Source: Cladorrhinum sp. PSN259 (lineage: Eukaryota; Ascomycota; Sordariomycetes; Sordariales; Podosporaceae). Taken from it: 64,000 bases of DNA. Shown here in pieces: positions 11,122-21,082 of this stretch (its first letter is position 1; each line of letters opens with the position of its first letter). The notes under the pieces were generated by a model. It was not told the origin of the DNA, did no database searches, and worked only from the letters and a program-made list of their open reading frames with translations. The stretch lies in the NCBI GenBank assembly GCA_033725935.1, contig MU867083.1, forward strand, positions 124,001 to 188,000, read 5' to 3'. The position numbers and the translations under genes are program-made.

Positions 11122-13521
11122 ATGGACGATCCGTGGGGTTCACCATGGACAACAACCGATATAGACAACAAGTCGCCATCACAGTCCAAATCTGATCTTG
11201 CGCCTCCACCGCGCGCATTGCTTTCTGGCGCCAATTCTCCTCGAATACCTGCTGTTGTAGAGCCCGCGCCATGGGGAGAAGACGATGACGGCTTCGGTGA
11301 CTGGGCAGCCGCGGGTTCCTCTCCGGCACAATCCGGATGGGGTGGTGCATGGGGGGCGAAGAGCCCGAGTCTGTCTCCGGTAAAACGAGACGACGCCTCT
11401 GGCAGGTCAAGTCCAATTGCATGGCCTGACACTATTGCGAATACAAAGCCACCCGCCAACGGCTCGACAGTACGGCAACCCTCTCCCGACCCGTGGGCCA
11501 GCGAGCTCTCGAATCGCAGACGATCCCTCGACAACGTTTCCACCCCTCGACTAATAGTAGACGCTTCTTCGCCTGTCGATGACCTTCAATTCGAGCCGCT
11601 CGAGAAAGAGGAGGGAAAGCCTGCCTTGAATGCAAACTGGCATACACCACACATAAAAGTGGAGAGTGAGGAAAGTTCAGAGAGAGACAATGTAGTTGCA
11701 GAAGGACTATCGAACATACGAGCGGAAAGCAGCGAACCAGTCACGGAGTCTGGTAAAGAGCGGGATAGGGTACATGACGAAGAAGAAGCAGCACGAAGCG
11801 TGGACCCTGTGGCACAGGCTCGGGAATCTCGGTCTTCCACACCATCGAATGCAAATACCGACCACGATGATGAGCATCACGATTCGCCCATTACATCCAT
11901 AGATGAGGAGCTCAAGGGAAGGCCCGAGGAAGCGAGCAAGCCTTCTGGCGTGGTCCAATCCCTTGTTGTCAAGTTTGATGGGCTTGCGAGGGTTGCAAGT
12001 CAGGAAAGTCTTGTTGTCCCTGCAACCCGCAAGGAAAGGTCTCTCAGCATTGGAAGAAGCGATATTTCCGACGGCGGGGGCGACTTTGGGGATTTTGAAG
12101 ATGCCGCAGAGAGCGACATCAACTTGGCTGCTTCGAATATGGAACAGCCTGCAACACCTTCAACCTGTGCCCAAGTACCAACAGAATCAGGAGGGCCGGA
12201 AACAACTCCCGCGGCATCTCCAAACCAAACAATCGGGTCCCCGGCAATCGAATCACCAGCAAGCAAGTACAAAGGCGTGACGTTCGACGTGAATTTAGGC
12301 GATATCGAGAAGCTTTTTGATCCGAAGAAGCTTGCCACTGCTGCTCCCATTATTGATATCTCGGACGAAGTACCAGAACACGTCATCAACGACAGCTTTA
12401 CCGAGATCTCAGAACGCAAGACTTGGTATCGTATTTCACGTTTTGGATCGTCGAGGAGGCACAATGCCGCAGACGACGAGAGCTACAGACGTGCTGCCTG
12501 GCCTACATCGACCGTTCGTCATGATGTCATTAGAATCGTTCGTCGATGGATGGAAGAGGATTCCATTGCAGGTCGTGTGGCCTTGGGAGGAGGAATAGCA
12601 AAGACTCAGAAGAACATGTTCGGTTGGGACTCATCTGCTGAGCCTGTTGCTCTCGATGCCGTTTTTAGAAAGAAGAAATCCCACTCCCGATCATCGTCGT
12701 TACAACCCCTCCGAGTATCAGCACTGGCGACTCCTGAGGATGACAGTGGTCTTAGAACATCCTCGTCCCTGCGTATTCCTCCTTCTCAGCCTTCGGGGAT
12801 ATCGCCGCCCCCTACCGCCTCCTTTGGCTGGAGTACAGCGTCTCAAACGCATACACCAACAGAATCAACGATGCCAAAGCATTCGAGTCCAGTCGCAGCA
12901 CCATTGCCCGAGCCATCCTTGACAGACCCTGAGCCAGAGCATACACAGCCTGTCGTGCCGGCCTTTAGCAAGACAATTCCCGCACCTTTGGCTAGGAAAG
13001 AAGAATCTGTTACGCAGGATGTTGAAGAAGATGATGAATGGGGTGAGATGATCTCGTCGCCCGTGGAATCGAAACATCCCGCACCAACCTTTCAGAACCT
13101 AGATGATGCTTTTGGCAATTTTCCTGCACCAATCCAGGCGAACTCAGTCAACAATAATTTTGAAGCAGGTCCGCAAACCTCAACCCAAGCCATCGATCCA
13201 TGGGCAAGCGCCGACTTTTCTCTGTTTGATGCTTCTCCGAGGATATTCGAAGCGGCAAACCCAGTGTTCGGTGCACAGTCTGATAATTATTTCTCGCCTG
13301 CTGACATATCCGTTCCACTGTCCATGGCTGAGTTGCGGAGCTCCTGGGAAGCCGCCCTCCCTGTCGCTACCACACCTCCGACAAAACCGTCCCAAATCTC
13401 ACAAACCAGCAAGGCTATTGAGCCGATTGTTGCTCAAAGCAGTAAAGATGACGAAGATGAGGACGAGATGGTTCGGCATATAATTTCAGGCCTTCCTGAT
13501 CTCTCGTATATGTTGCGTTAA
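11122..13521 (+). CDS. Acidic disordered protein with adaptor-ear-like motifs
   Basis: A single 799-residue frame starting at MDDPWGSPW. An in-frame ATG 15 codons upstream is less likely because the conserved-looking DPWG start follows 11122. Most of the protein is Ser/Pro/Glu-rich and probably disordered. Short acidic aromatic motifs recur: DDGFGDW (56-61), DFGDFED (about 320), DDAFGNF (about 660) and DDEWGEM. Such motifs bind clathrin-adaptor ear domains in aftiphilin-like proteins. One compact basic segment (about 430-510, TWYRISRFGSSRR...) containing RRWMEEDSIAGRVALGGG may be a folded region. A role in AP-1/clathrin trafficking is an inference from the motifs alone. Similar fungal proteins are sometimes labelled glucosidases, which nothing in this sequence supports. 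Confidence 0.75.
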   Translation: MDDPWGSPWTTTDIDNKSPSQSKSDLAPPPRALLSGANSPRIPAVVEPAPWGEDDDGFGDWAAAGSSPAQSGWGGAWGAKSPSLSPVKRDDASGRSSPIAWPDTIANTKPPANGSTVRQPSPDPWASELSNRRRSLDNVSTPRLIVDASSPVDDLQFEPLEKEEGKPALNANWHTPHIKVESEESSERDNVVAEGLSNIRAESSEPVTESGKERDRVHDEEEAARSVDPVAQARESRSSTPSNANTDHDDEHHDSPITSIDEELKGRPEEASKPSGVVQSLVVKFDGLARVASQESLVVPATRKERSLSIGRSDISDGGGDFGDFEDAAESDINLAASNMEQPATPSTCAQVPTESGGPETTPAASPNQTIGSPAIESPASKYKGVTFDVNLGDIEKLFDPKKLATAAPIIDISDEVPEHVINDSFTEISERKTWYRISRFGSSRRHNAADDESYRRAAWPTSTVRHDVIRIVRRWMEEDSIAGRVALGGGIAKTQKNMFGWDSSAEPVALDAVFRKKKSHSRSSSLQPLRVSALATPEDDSGLRTSSSLRIPPSQPSGISPPPTASFGWSTASQTHTPTESTMPKHSSPVAAPLPEPSLTDPEPEHTQPVVPAFSKTIPAPLARKEESVTQDVEEDDEWGEMISSPVESKHPAPTFQNLDDAFGNFPAPIQANSVNNNFEAGPQTSTQAIDPWASADFSLFDASPRIFEAANPVFGAQSDNYFSPADISVPLSMAELRSSWEAALPVATTPPTKPSQISQTSKAIEPIVAQSSKDDEDEDEMVRHIISGLPDLSYMLR

Positions 13522-14312
13522 ATGTGTATACCTAATTGAAACAGCGTGTTGGAATTTTGTACATTTCCAAAGCATGATGTTGGGGTTTACTTTATTTTTT
13601 GGGTTTTACTGGGTACAGCATGATATCTGGGCACTTCCAGCAGGCCAAGGTCCAGCGATATATTATTTATCAAACACCCAGGCTCACATGCTGGCATTCT
13701 GTGGGCGTCTTGTGCCCTTATATTTTTTTTTATATTGCCAAGTCTGATTCCCACTTCCGAAATGTCTTCCCTTGACCTGTACCAAGGCATTCGGAGTCGC
13801 GAGTCGGCGCGAATGGGCAGCTACTGTATCAGCTCGTTAGTGTTCTCTTCCCCGCGCTTTGCCCCCCCACACCGACTCCAATGCCGTTGCAGAATGCCGG
13901 GTCTGTGTGGCGGCGTTCCTACCTGTCCTCCCCGCACTCGTGGGAGCCGACCCCGTCAGCCAAGAGACTAAGAACTCGCCCCGGAATCTTTGAAATCCGG
14001 GGTTTACGTATCAGAGCCACTGGATTGTTAAAGCCGAGCACACACGACACACTCCCACCCGCCGCCAACTCGCTCTCTCACACGTGCGCGATTGCTGCGA
14101 AGGGTCAATGCCGTCACATCACTTTCCCGAGAGCCGAAATGGGGACTCTTGCAATCCAGCGTAGACTGCTTCCACGCACGTACATACCGCCATGACGGGT
14201 CCATTGGTCTCATGGTGATATAAGTTTGGATCTGGCAAGCCATTCGAACAACCCATCTTCTCTTCTCTCATCAGCACAGCCATCATTTCCCAGTTCTGAC
14301 CAGAGAGATCTA
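13522..14312. other. Intergenic, P450 promoter region
   Basis: 3' flank of the acidic protein gene and promoter of the P450 gene. A T-rich run lies near 13723-13735. No gene was seen. Confidence 0.5.
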
Positions 14313-15908
14313 ATGGCAGTTGTCGGCCTACTTTTATCGCCTTGGGCGCCGGTCGCCTTAGCGGTTGGCCTAGTACTTTACTACGTCTACCCATATCTCA
14401 TCACATACCGCCACCTGAGGAGCATCCCAGCACCCTTCCCTGCCCAATTCACAAACTGGTGGCTGTTGTTGGTATCGCGCCGCGGTGACCGAGCACTCAC
14501 CGTTGATGCTCTCCACAAGAAGCATGGCCCTATCGTACGAATCCAGCCAAACCACGTCAGCATCAACGATGACCAGGCCATCAACATCATCTACGGACAC
14601 GGCAATGGTTTCTTGAAGTCGTAAGTCTTTCCAACTCCAAGAGTCTGCACAAAATAGCAAAAGACTTACCTAGAACCCAACAGAGACTTTTACGATGCTT
14701 TCGTCAGCATCCGTCGCGGGCTCTTCAACACTAGAGACCGTGCAGAACACTCACGCAAGCGCAAGATTGTCTCACATACCTTCTCAGTCAAGTCCGTCGC
14801 CGAGCTTGAGCCCTACATCCACAGCAACCTTGAGCTCTTTGTCCGTCAACTTGACAACCTCATCTCCCGCTCCAACAACCCCGATGGCGCCGCTCATCTT
14901 GACTGCCTCAACTGGTTCAACTACCTGGCCTTCGATGTCATCGGTGACCTAGCTTTTGGTGCCCCCTTCGGCATGCTCTCATCCGGCGCCGACATGGCCG
15001 AAGTCCGTTCATCCCCCGACAGTCCTCCCATCTATGCTCCCGCTATTGAGATTCTCAACCGCCGCGGTGAGGTTTCTGCCGCCCTCGGCATTCTCCCCTC
15101 CCTCAAGCCCTACGCCAAGTACTTCCCGGATCCCTTCTTCACCCAAGGCCTCGCAGCCGTTGAGAGCCTCGCCGGTATCGCCATCGCCCGCGTCAAGTCC
15201 CGCCTCGACAACCCTCCCCCTACCACCCGCAAGGATCTTCTCCAGCGTCTCATCGATGCCCGTGACGAGAAAGGCCAGCCCATGGGTCGGGAGGAACTCA
15301 CGGCCGAGGCCTTGACTCAGCTCATCGCCGGCAGCGACACCACCTCCAACTCTTCCTGTGCTCTCCTCTTCTACGCCGTCCGTACCCCCGGGGTCATCCA
15401 GAAGCTCCAAGAGGAACTCGATCGTGCCCTCCCGGAACAAATTGACGTCCCCACCTTCGAGATGGTCCGCGATTTACCTTACCTCTGTGCAGTCGTCAAC
15501 GAGACGCTCCGGTACCACAGCACCTCGGGAATTGGTCTCCCCCGGCAGATTCCGTTTGATTCTCCTGGTATTCACCTTAACGGGAAGTACTTCCCCGGTG
15601 GCACGGTTCTGAGCGTCCCCACATACTCGGTTCACAGGTCAAAGGAGATTTGGGGACCCGATGCGGACGAGTTCAAGCCGGAGCGGTGGGCCAACTTGAC
15701 GACCCGACAGAAGAATGCGTTTATTCCGTTTAGTCACGGACCGAGAGCCTGCGTGGGACGGAACGTGGCCGAGATGGAGATGAAGCTGATTGTTGCTACG
15801 TGGGCGAGGAGGTACGAGGTGTATTTGAGGCAGGATTATATGGATTGCAAGGAAGGGTTCTTGAAGAAGCCGCTTGGGTTGGAGATTGGATTGAGAAGGA
15901 GGCAGTGA
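14313..15908 (+). CDS. bphA: Cytochrome P450, CYP53-type benzoate 4-monooxygenase
   Basis: Two exons (14313-14620, 14684-15908) around a 63-nt intron give 510 residues. The protein would be an ER-anchored monooxygenase hydroxylating benzoate to 4-hydroxybenzoate, which feeds the protocatechuate branch of the beta-ketoadipate pathway. It starts with a membrane anchor (residues 5-30), then the Pro-rich hinge SIPAPFPAQF. The oxygen-binding I-helix motif is AGSDTTS, the K-helix is ETLR, and the haem loop FSHGPRACVGRN places the ligand Cys at about 459. The phrases IYGHGNGFLKS and SIRRGLFNTRDRAEH match what I know of CYP53 rather than other fungal P450 families. An upstream in-frame ATG at 14226 would only add a Ser-rich leader. 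No reductase gene is nearby. Confidence 0.93.
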
Positions 15909-16418
15909 AGAATGAATTGTAACATTATGGACGCAGAGGGAGGAACAGATAGGAACTTTGAAGATTGTTGTACATAGTTTTTGTAAATGAAGGAGAAAAT
16001 GTCATGATAATTCATGTTTGTAATTTCACCGTTGACTTCTCTTTTCCTTTTTCTCACAACGACGAGGAATATCTTGGTGGCCAAGTAATTCGATATATAA
16101 TCATTTTGATCGATACCAACATTGAATACATAAAATCAACGAATTCAATGTAAAAGTAGAGAGAAGGTTCATCCACAGGGTCTGTGCCAAAGTATCTGAC
16201 CTTTAACCCAAGTTTTTAATTCGTTAGGTACCTTCTGTCGAGTGTCACCTACAGTTGTTTGCTGAATCTGTCACATTCCTCCCCATCTGAGGTTCCTCTC
16301 TTAGTGTATCAACCCATTTAGTCTCAGATCACTTACGCCGAGATCATTTTCCCCTTGGCATCGTCATCCAGCTTGCAGCAGGAGTTACAGCGCACTTTTT
16401 TGGAGGGTTGTTCCGGCA

Positions 16419-16447
16419 GATATATATATATATATATATTTATATAT
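16419..16447. repeat. (TA)n microsatellite
   Basis: An almost perfect TA dinucleotide run of about 28 bp with one interruption, in the intergenic region upstream of the AA11 gene. Confidence 0.9.
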
Positions 16448-16721
16448 GCATCAAGCGGATCTCTCCCGGAAATCCATAACATCCAGAGGTAGGATATTGG
16501 CGCAAGTGGTACATGTATCATAATATCTTGCATCATGCCATCTGGTCTGTTTGCAGCACGCTCGCCGCAACACACAACCAAACAATGTCAATTCTACTAT
16601 TGTTTCACCAGTTCCTCCTTATTCAGAAAGCCCCTCCGTCATAATGAATAACCCAAGAGACAATAAGAGTGCTCCGCTGCAGGATAAATCAACCTATCAG
16701 TGAAGAGTTCAATGGGCACCG

Positions 16722-16730
16722 GTATATATA
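16722..16730 (+). promoter_or_regulatory. Probable TATA box of AA11 gene
   Basis: GTATATATA lies about 160 bp upstream of the ATG at 16889, followed by a C/T-rich leader typical of a highly expressed fungal secreted protein. No transcription start is known. Confidence 0.4.
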
Positions 16731-16888
16731 GCTTCACACGAGCGAGTCGTGCGCTCCAGACCTAAACTCAGCAGAACCTCCTAGTCTCGATCATTCTTCG
16801 TCACTTCAAACTTCCCATTCCTCCAACTGACCCCAAACCCTCTCAACTCTATCTTCCCAAGTAAACTTCCTCAGGAAACACCCCCAAG

Positions 16889-18151
16889 ATGAAGCTCCTT
16901 CAGGGCTTCTTAGCCCTCACGAGCTTTACCCCCTTTGCTTCATCTCACATGCAACTGAACAGTCCAATCCCACTCGACCACGCAGATCCTGACAACAACC
17001 GCCCCCTCAGGAACGACGGCAGTGATTACCCTTGCAAAGGTCTAGTCCACAAGGCCCAGGATGCTAATGCCTCCCTGACCTGGACAGCAGGCGAGACAGC
17101 AAGCTTCAGCCTCAAGGGCGGTGCCATCCACGGCGGCGGCTCATGCCAGGCTTCACTCTCCGTTGACGGTGGTCAGACCTTTCGTGTTGTCCACAGCTGG
17201 TTGGGAAACTGCCCAAGGGCAACTGACGAGCACTCATTTGACTTTCGTGTTCCCGCCGATACCCCTGACACCAAGAACGCGATCTTCAGCTGGTCATGGC
17301 TGAATCGTTGGGGAAACCGGGAATATTACCAGGATTGTGCTGCTGTGGACATCAAGGGCCGTCGTGGCGGTCGTGGCGGTGGGAAGAAGGAGCACGATCA
17401 TCATGCCGGAAAAGAGTACAATGAGGTTGAGCATGAGCATGGACATGAGGAAGAACACTCTAGCTTTGCTATACCAATATCTTCCAATTCCTCTGACCAG
17501 AAGTCTTCCAACTCCACTAATCACAACTCTTCTTGCTGCTCTGACGGCGGCCACCCTTCTCAAGAGACCTACGCCAACAACTTGAACCAAGACGAAGCAG
17601 AAAGCTACACGGCCATCTCCTTCCACGAACGTCCCCACATCTTCATCGCCAATATTGAAGGAATAACAAACTGCAAGACCATTGAAGGGAAACCCGTCAA
17701 ATTCCCCCACCCAGGCCCGGATGTTACAAGTGACGGATCTGTAACCGCCGACCCCGTCGGGAATTGTCAAGGTCCTCCGGGAGGTGACGCCGCCGGTGAT
17801 GACTCTTCTTCTTCTACTCCTTCTCCCGCCCTTACTTCCAGCAAGCAGGCGCAACAACAACAACCAACCGACAAGCCAGACTATAGTGGTAACGAACCCG
17901 AAGCCACATCCACTAAGAATGAGCCGTTTCGATCGTCTACCAAGAAGGTCGGCCGTCCCCACGCTACACCAACAACAACAAAACCTGGCAACGCTAGTAG
18001 CCCTAGTCAGGATTATAAGCCTGGGAATGATGAGTGGCCCAAGGATTTCATTCACGCCTCTGGTACTTCGGCTGCCAGTGGGGGACGACCGCTTGTTGCT
18101 GCCTACTTGGTTGTTTCGGGGCTAGCGCTTCTTTTTGTTGTTTTGCTCTAA
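16889..18151 (+). CDS. AA11-like LPMO, GPI-anchored, with His-rich insertion
   Basis: Intronless, 420 residues. A 19-residue signal peptide ends ASS, so the mature protein begins with His20, as needed for the copper His-brace. The second His is probably His81 in GGAIHGGGSCQ, and the axial Tyr about 147 in GNREYYQDC; these are hallmarks of family AA11, which oxidatively cleaves chitin. The core continues with RPHIFIANI and FPHPGPDV. Between these two parts lies an unusual insertion of about 80 residues, with seven His in residues 169-190 followed by Ser/Asn-rich sequence. The C-terminal part is a Ser/Thr-rich stalk, and the hydrophobic end (VAAYLVVSGLALLFVVLL) suggests GPI anchoring to membrane or wall. 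Family AA11 is known for chitin; the substrate here is inferred. Confidence 0.88.
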   Translation: MKLLQGFLALTSFTPFASSHMQLNSPIPLDHADPDNNRPLRNDGSDYPCKGLVHKAQDANASLTWTAGETASFSLKGGAIHGGGSCQASLSVDGGQTFRVVHSWLGNCPRATDEHSFDFRVPADTPDTKNAIFSWSWLNRWGNREYYQDCAAVDIKGRRGGRGGGKKEHDHHAGKEYNEVEHEHGHEEEHSSFAIPISSNSSDQKSSNSTNHNSSCCSDGGHPSQETYANNLNQDEAESYTAISFHERPHIFIANIEGITNCKTIEGKPVKFPHPGPDVTSDGSVTADPVGNCQGPPGGDAAGDDSSSSTPSPALTSSKQAQQQQPTDKPDYSGNEPEATSTKNEPFRSSTKKVGRPHATPTTTKPGNASSPSQDYKPGNDEWPKDFIHASGTSAASGGRPLVAAYLVVSGLALLFVVLL

Positions 18152-18870
18152 TGAAGGCTTGTTCGGACTGGATTGGTCCGTCGTCTCTGGCTTTTTTAGC
18201 GTTGAAGGACGAAGAAGAAGGGCTAAAAAGGCGCGCATTGCAAAACACAAGGGAGCTGGGCAAAAAAAAAGTACAGACAAATGGCAAAGGAAATGGCGTA
18301 CGGCGAAAGTAGAATAAGGCACAAGAAAAAAAACCCATATGCAAAAGCCAAGCATGGGGAAAGGGAAAAGGCGAATTTCCTTTATAAGCATTCATTATTT
18401 TTTTAATTTAATCAATTTTTGTTCATTTCAATTCTTGCAACTGGGCTGGATATACTTTGCAGATTACATACATACATTGGTAGCGTAAATAATAATTGAA
18501 TATTCTCTTTTGGCATTCCTTACTATCCTGGCATACACGGTCAAAGGATTCACTTATGTAGATCGATGGGGGCATCCAGCAGGCGTAAAAGGAAAGGTGG
18601 TGTGTATGCCTTATTAGGACTTAAAAACGCATAAACATAAGCAAGGTGCCTAGGTGTAATAAGCAGCCAGGAATAAGTTGTTGGCAGGGAGCACTCGCTT
18701 ATCACGTACGTTAACCATCACGTTTCGTGATGATGTTGGTTGGCGGTGTCTTTCTTGGCGAAGAGGTGTTACCTATATATTCTGCCTGCCATCTAATCCC
18801 CACATTTCCTTCCGCCTGGAGATATTTTGTCCCTGCAATATCTCTCCCCGCCCGCAGCAGCAGCAGAATC
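18152..18870. other. Intergenic, no gene seen
   Basis: 3' flank of the AA11 gene and promoter of the HET gene. A CTATATATTC element near 18772 is a possible TATA box about 100 bp before the start at 18871. Confidence 0.5.
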
Positions 18871-20943
18871 ATGGTCGAAACAAAGTTACCAACCAATGAT
18901 CTTTGCCAAAGATGCAAGGATTTCCAGCAGCAGCTCTCCGGGGACAAAACAAGCTATACTATAACAGGCATATTGACACTTCGCTATGGAGAGTTGAAGG
19001 AATCAGCCTCGGCTGGCTGCGCAGCCTGTCTTATTGTCAAAGACTCTATTCCAAAAATCACATCCGGCTGGAAGGACCTGACAGACGATACCAGCATCGG
19101 AATTTCAGTAGGACCCCCGCTGGAGTGGCGGTCACTTGGCCCAGAGAGACGACCAGGCCTCCGAATTCGAGTTGGGCACCAATCCGACCTCTTTGGTTGG
19201 GAGATGATGGGGAACAACTGCTCGGGTGTCGACATTCAGCTTTTCTCACCACCAGGCTCAACAACGTCCTGGGGCCCTTTGGGTTGGCAGACCTGTCGAG
19301 AGGTTGATCCTGATTCGTCTTCCACGACGTGTATGAACCTTGCCAAATCATGGTTCGATGAATGCATCACTTCTCACAAGTTCTGTCGCCAGGGACCCCA
19401 AGAAGTCTTGCCCCCTCCGACCATCCTTCCAACGAGAGTCATAGACGTGGGCTCCGATGACGCTGAACCTCGATTGTGTCTGCCTCAGGGGAAGACTGGC
19501 ACTTGGGTTGCACTAAGCCACTGCTGGGGGGGTTTCCGTCCCTTGACCACCGAGACTCGCACGCTAAAGGAAAGGTTGCAGAGAATTTCACTCGTCGAAA
19601 TGCCAAAGACCTTTCGAGATGCCGTGACTCTCACCCGTTTTCTTGGTATTCGGTATCTTTGGATCGACAGCCTCTGTATTATCCAGGATGACTTGGAGGA
19701 CTGGGAAGTTGAGTCGTCGAGGATGGCAGCTATTTACGCCAACGCAGCCCTGACTATCGCTGCTGGCGGCGCAGCAGATGCCAGGCAGGGGTTTCTCGGT
19801 CCCCGGGACGAGAGTGCCAACACATCGTTCACCATTCCGTGCCGCATGGTTGATGGAGATCTCGGCTACGTCCATGCAAGAACAGCCCCGCGGGACTCGG
19901 AGTCAACCCAAGCGCATCCAGTGCATTCCAGATTCTTGCATTTTAGTCAACAGCCCCTCGACTCTAGGGGCTGGGCTTTTCAGGAACGCTACCTCAGCCG
20001 CCGTGTACTTACCTACGCAGCAGCGGAAATGGCGTTCCTCTGCAGGCTCGGGTCCCAGTGCGAGTGTTCTCCGGTGGTGGATAAGGAGACGTGGAAGAGC
20101 CTGTTGTGGACGAGACCTGCCAGGGCCGACATGATACTTCCTCAGGGGGAACAGTGGCCAGAGGAATGGAGCTGTCCGCCCGGGCACACACCACTACCTA
20201 TTCGGCTGTGGCTGAAAATGGTGGAGAATTACACCTGGAGACTTCTCACAAGAGACTCTGATCGCCTGCCAGCACTTTCTGGAGTGGCAGCAACCATTTC
20301 TCGAGAGGGAGGAGCTGACTACATCTGCGGGCTTTGGAAGCCCTCATTTATTGCTCAGTTAGCCTGGCAGAAATCTCCTTGGGCAAGGTCGTCCCGACAC
20401 GCCGAGTATCACGCTCCGACTTGGTCATGGGCTTCTGTCAACTGTGAGGTAGAATACCGACATGAACTGTCAAGTAGCTCGGATACAAGCCTGTTTGCCG
20501 AGATACTCAGCATCGATATTCGTACACTCACGGCAAATCCATACGGGCCCGCATCTGGGTCAGTCAAGCTCGGCGGCGCAGTGTCAGCTGCTACATGTAC
20601 TTATCAGGGGCTGGATTCAACGGGAAGTACTGCGTGCCACGTCGTCTCAATACACCATGAAGGTTCTTCTCACGAGGTGTTTTGCGTGATGGATGTCGAT
20701 ACGCCAGATGGAGAAGTAGAAAAAGGACAAGAGGTATCTCTCTTTGCCATTCATTGGATGGTGATGCCCAAGCACTCGAAGTCAAGCCCTTTTCTGCCAC
20801 CTGCGTTCCCTAGTCAGATCTTTCCCCATATATGCCTCGTCTTGAAGAAAACTGGGGACAAGTATAGCCGCGTGGGCATCGCTAGGCTGGATCGCAGGCC
20901 TGGCCATGGTGCGTTCAAGATGGGAGAAGTGGAAATCATTTAA
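18871..20943 (+). CDS. HET-domain (heterokaryon incompatibility) protein
   Basis: A single exon of 690 residues starting MVETKLPTNDLC; the frame is open 48 codons further up, but that part is low quality. The HET domain spans about residues 205-360. Its motifs are WVALSHCWGG, then MPKTFRDAVTLTRFLGIRYLWIDSLCIIQDD, here split as MPKTFRDAV and GIRYLWIDSLCI, then IYANAALTIAA, and finally RGWAFQERYLSRRVLTY. HET proteins trigger programmed cell death in nonself recognition between fused hyphae, often with a partner, although most members in any genome are untested. A Cys-rich start (LCQRCKDF, GCAACLIVKD) precedes the domain, as is usual. No adjacent NLR or het-S-like partner was found. It is convergent with the C2H2 gene, with 139 bp between stop codons. 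Confidence 0.93.
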   Translation: MVETKLPTNDLCQRCKDFQQQLSGDKTSYTITGILTLRYGELKESASAGCAACLIVKDSIPKITSGWKDLTDDTSIGISVGPPLEWRSLGPERRPGLRIRVGHQSDLFGWEMMGNNCSGVDIQLFSPPGSTTSWGPLGWQTCREVDPDSSSTTCMNLAKSWFDECITSHKFCRQGPQEVLPPPTILPTRVIDVGSDDAEPRLCLPQGKTGTWVALSHCWGGFRPLTTETRTLKERLQRISLVEMPKTFRDAVTLTRFLGIRYLWIDSLCIIQDDLEDWEVESSRMAAIYANAALTIAAGGAADARQGFLGPRDESANTSFTIPCRMVDGDLGYVHARTAPRDSESTQAHPVHSRFLHFSQQPLDSRGWAFQERYLSRRVLTYAAAEMAFLCRLGSQCECSPVVDKETWKSLLWTRPARADMILPQGEQWPEEWSCPPGHTPLPIRLWLKMVENYTWRLLTRDSDRLPALSGVAATISREGGADYICGLWKPSFIAQLAWQKSPWARSSRHAEYHAPTWSWASVNCEVEYRHELSSSSDTSLFAEILSIDIRTLTANPYGPASGSVKLGGAVSAATCTYQGLDSTGSTACHVVSIHHEGSSHEVFCVMDVDTPDGEVEKGQEVSLFAIHWMVMPKHSKSSPFLPPAFPSQIFPHICLVLKKTGDKYSRVGIARLDRRPGHGAFKMGEVEII

Positions 20944-21082
20944 GCATTTCCGGCATATTAGAGATTTGACCTGGACAGGGCAGTATTTCAAGTCAATTAC
21001 ATAAATTTTCATAACCTTGCATCTAAATGTTTTCCATCCTCGATGATCCAGAAATGAAATCATGCGTAAAAGTTTTTCCAGC

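Larger units (their letters stand above)
15909..16888. other. Intergenic with (TA)n tract
   Basis: Contains the 3' flank of the P450 gene, a TA-repeat at about 16419-16447, and the promoter of the AA11 gene. No gene was seen. Confidence 0.5.

Noticed and set aside
18871..20943. HET gene as part of a two-gene allorecognition module with the ankyrin gene
   Set aside because: The ankyrin gene is more than 5 kb away with two genes between, and it has no NACHT or amyloid-type domain.
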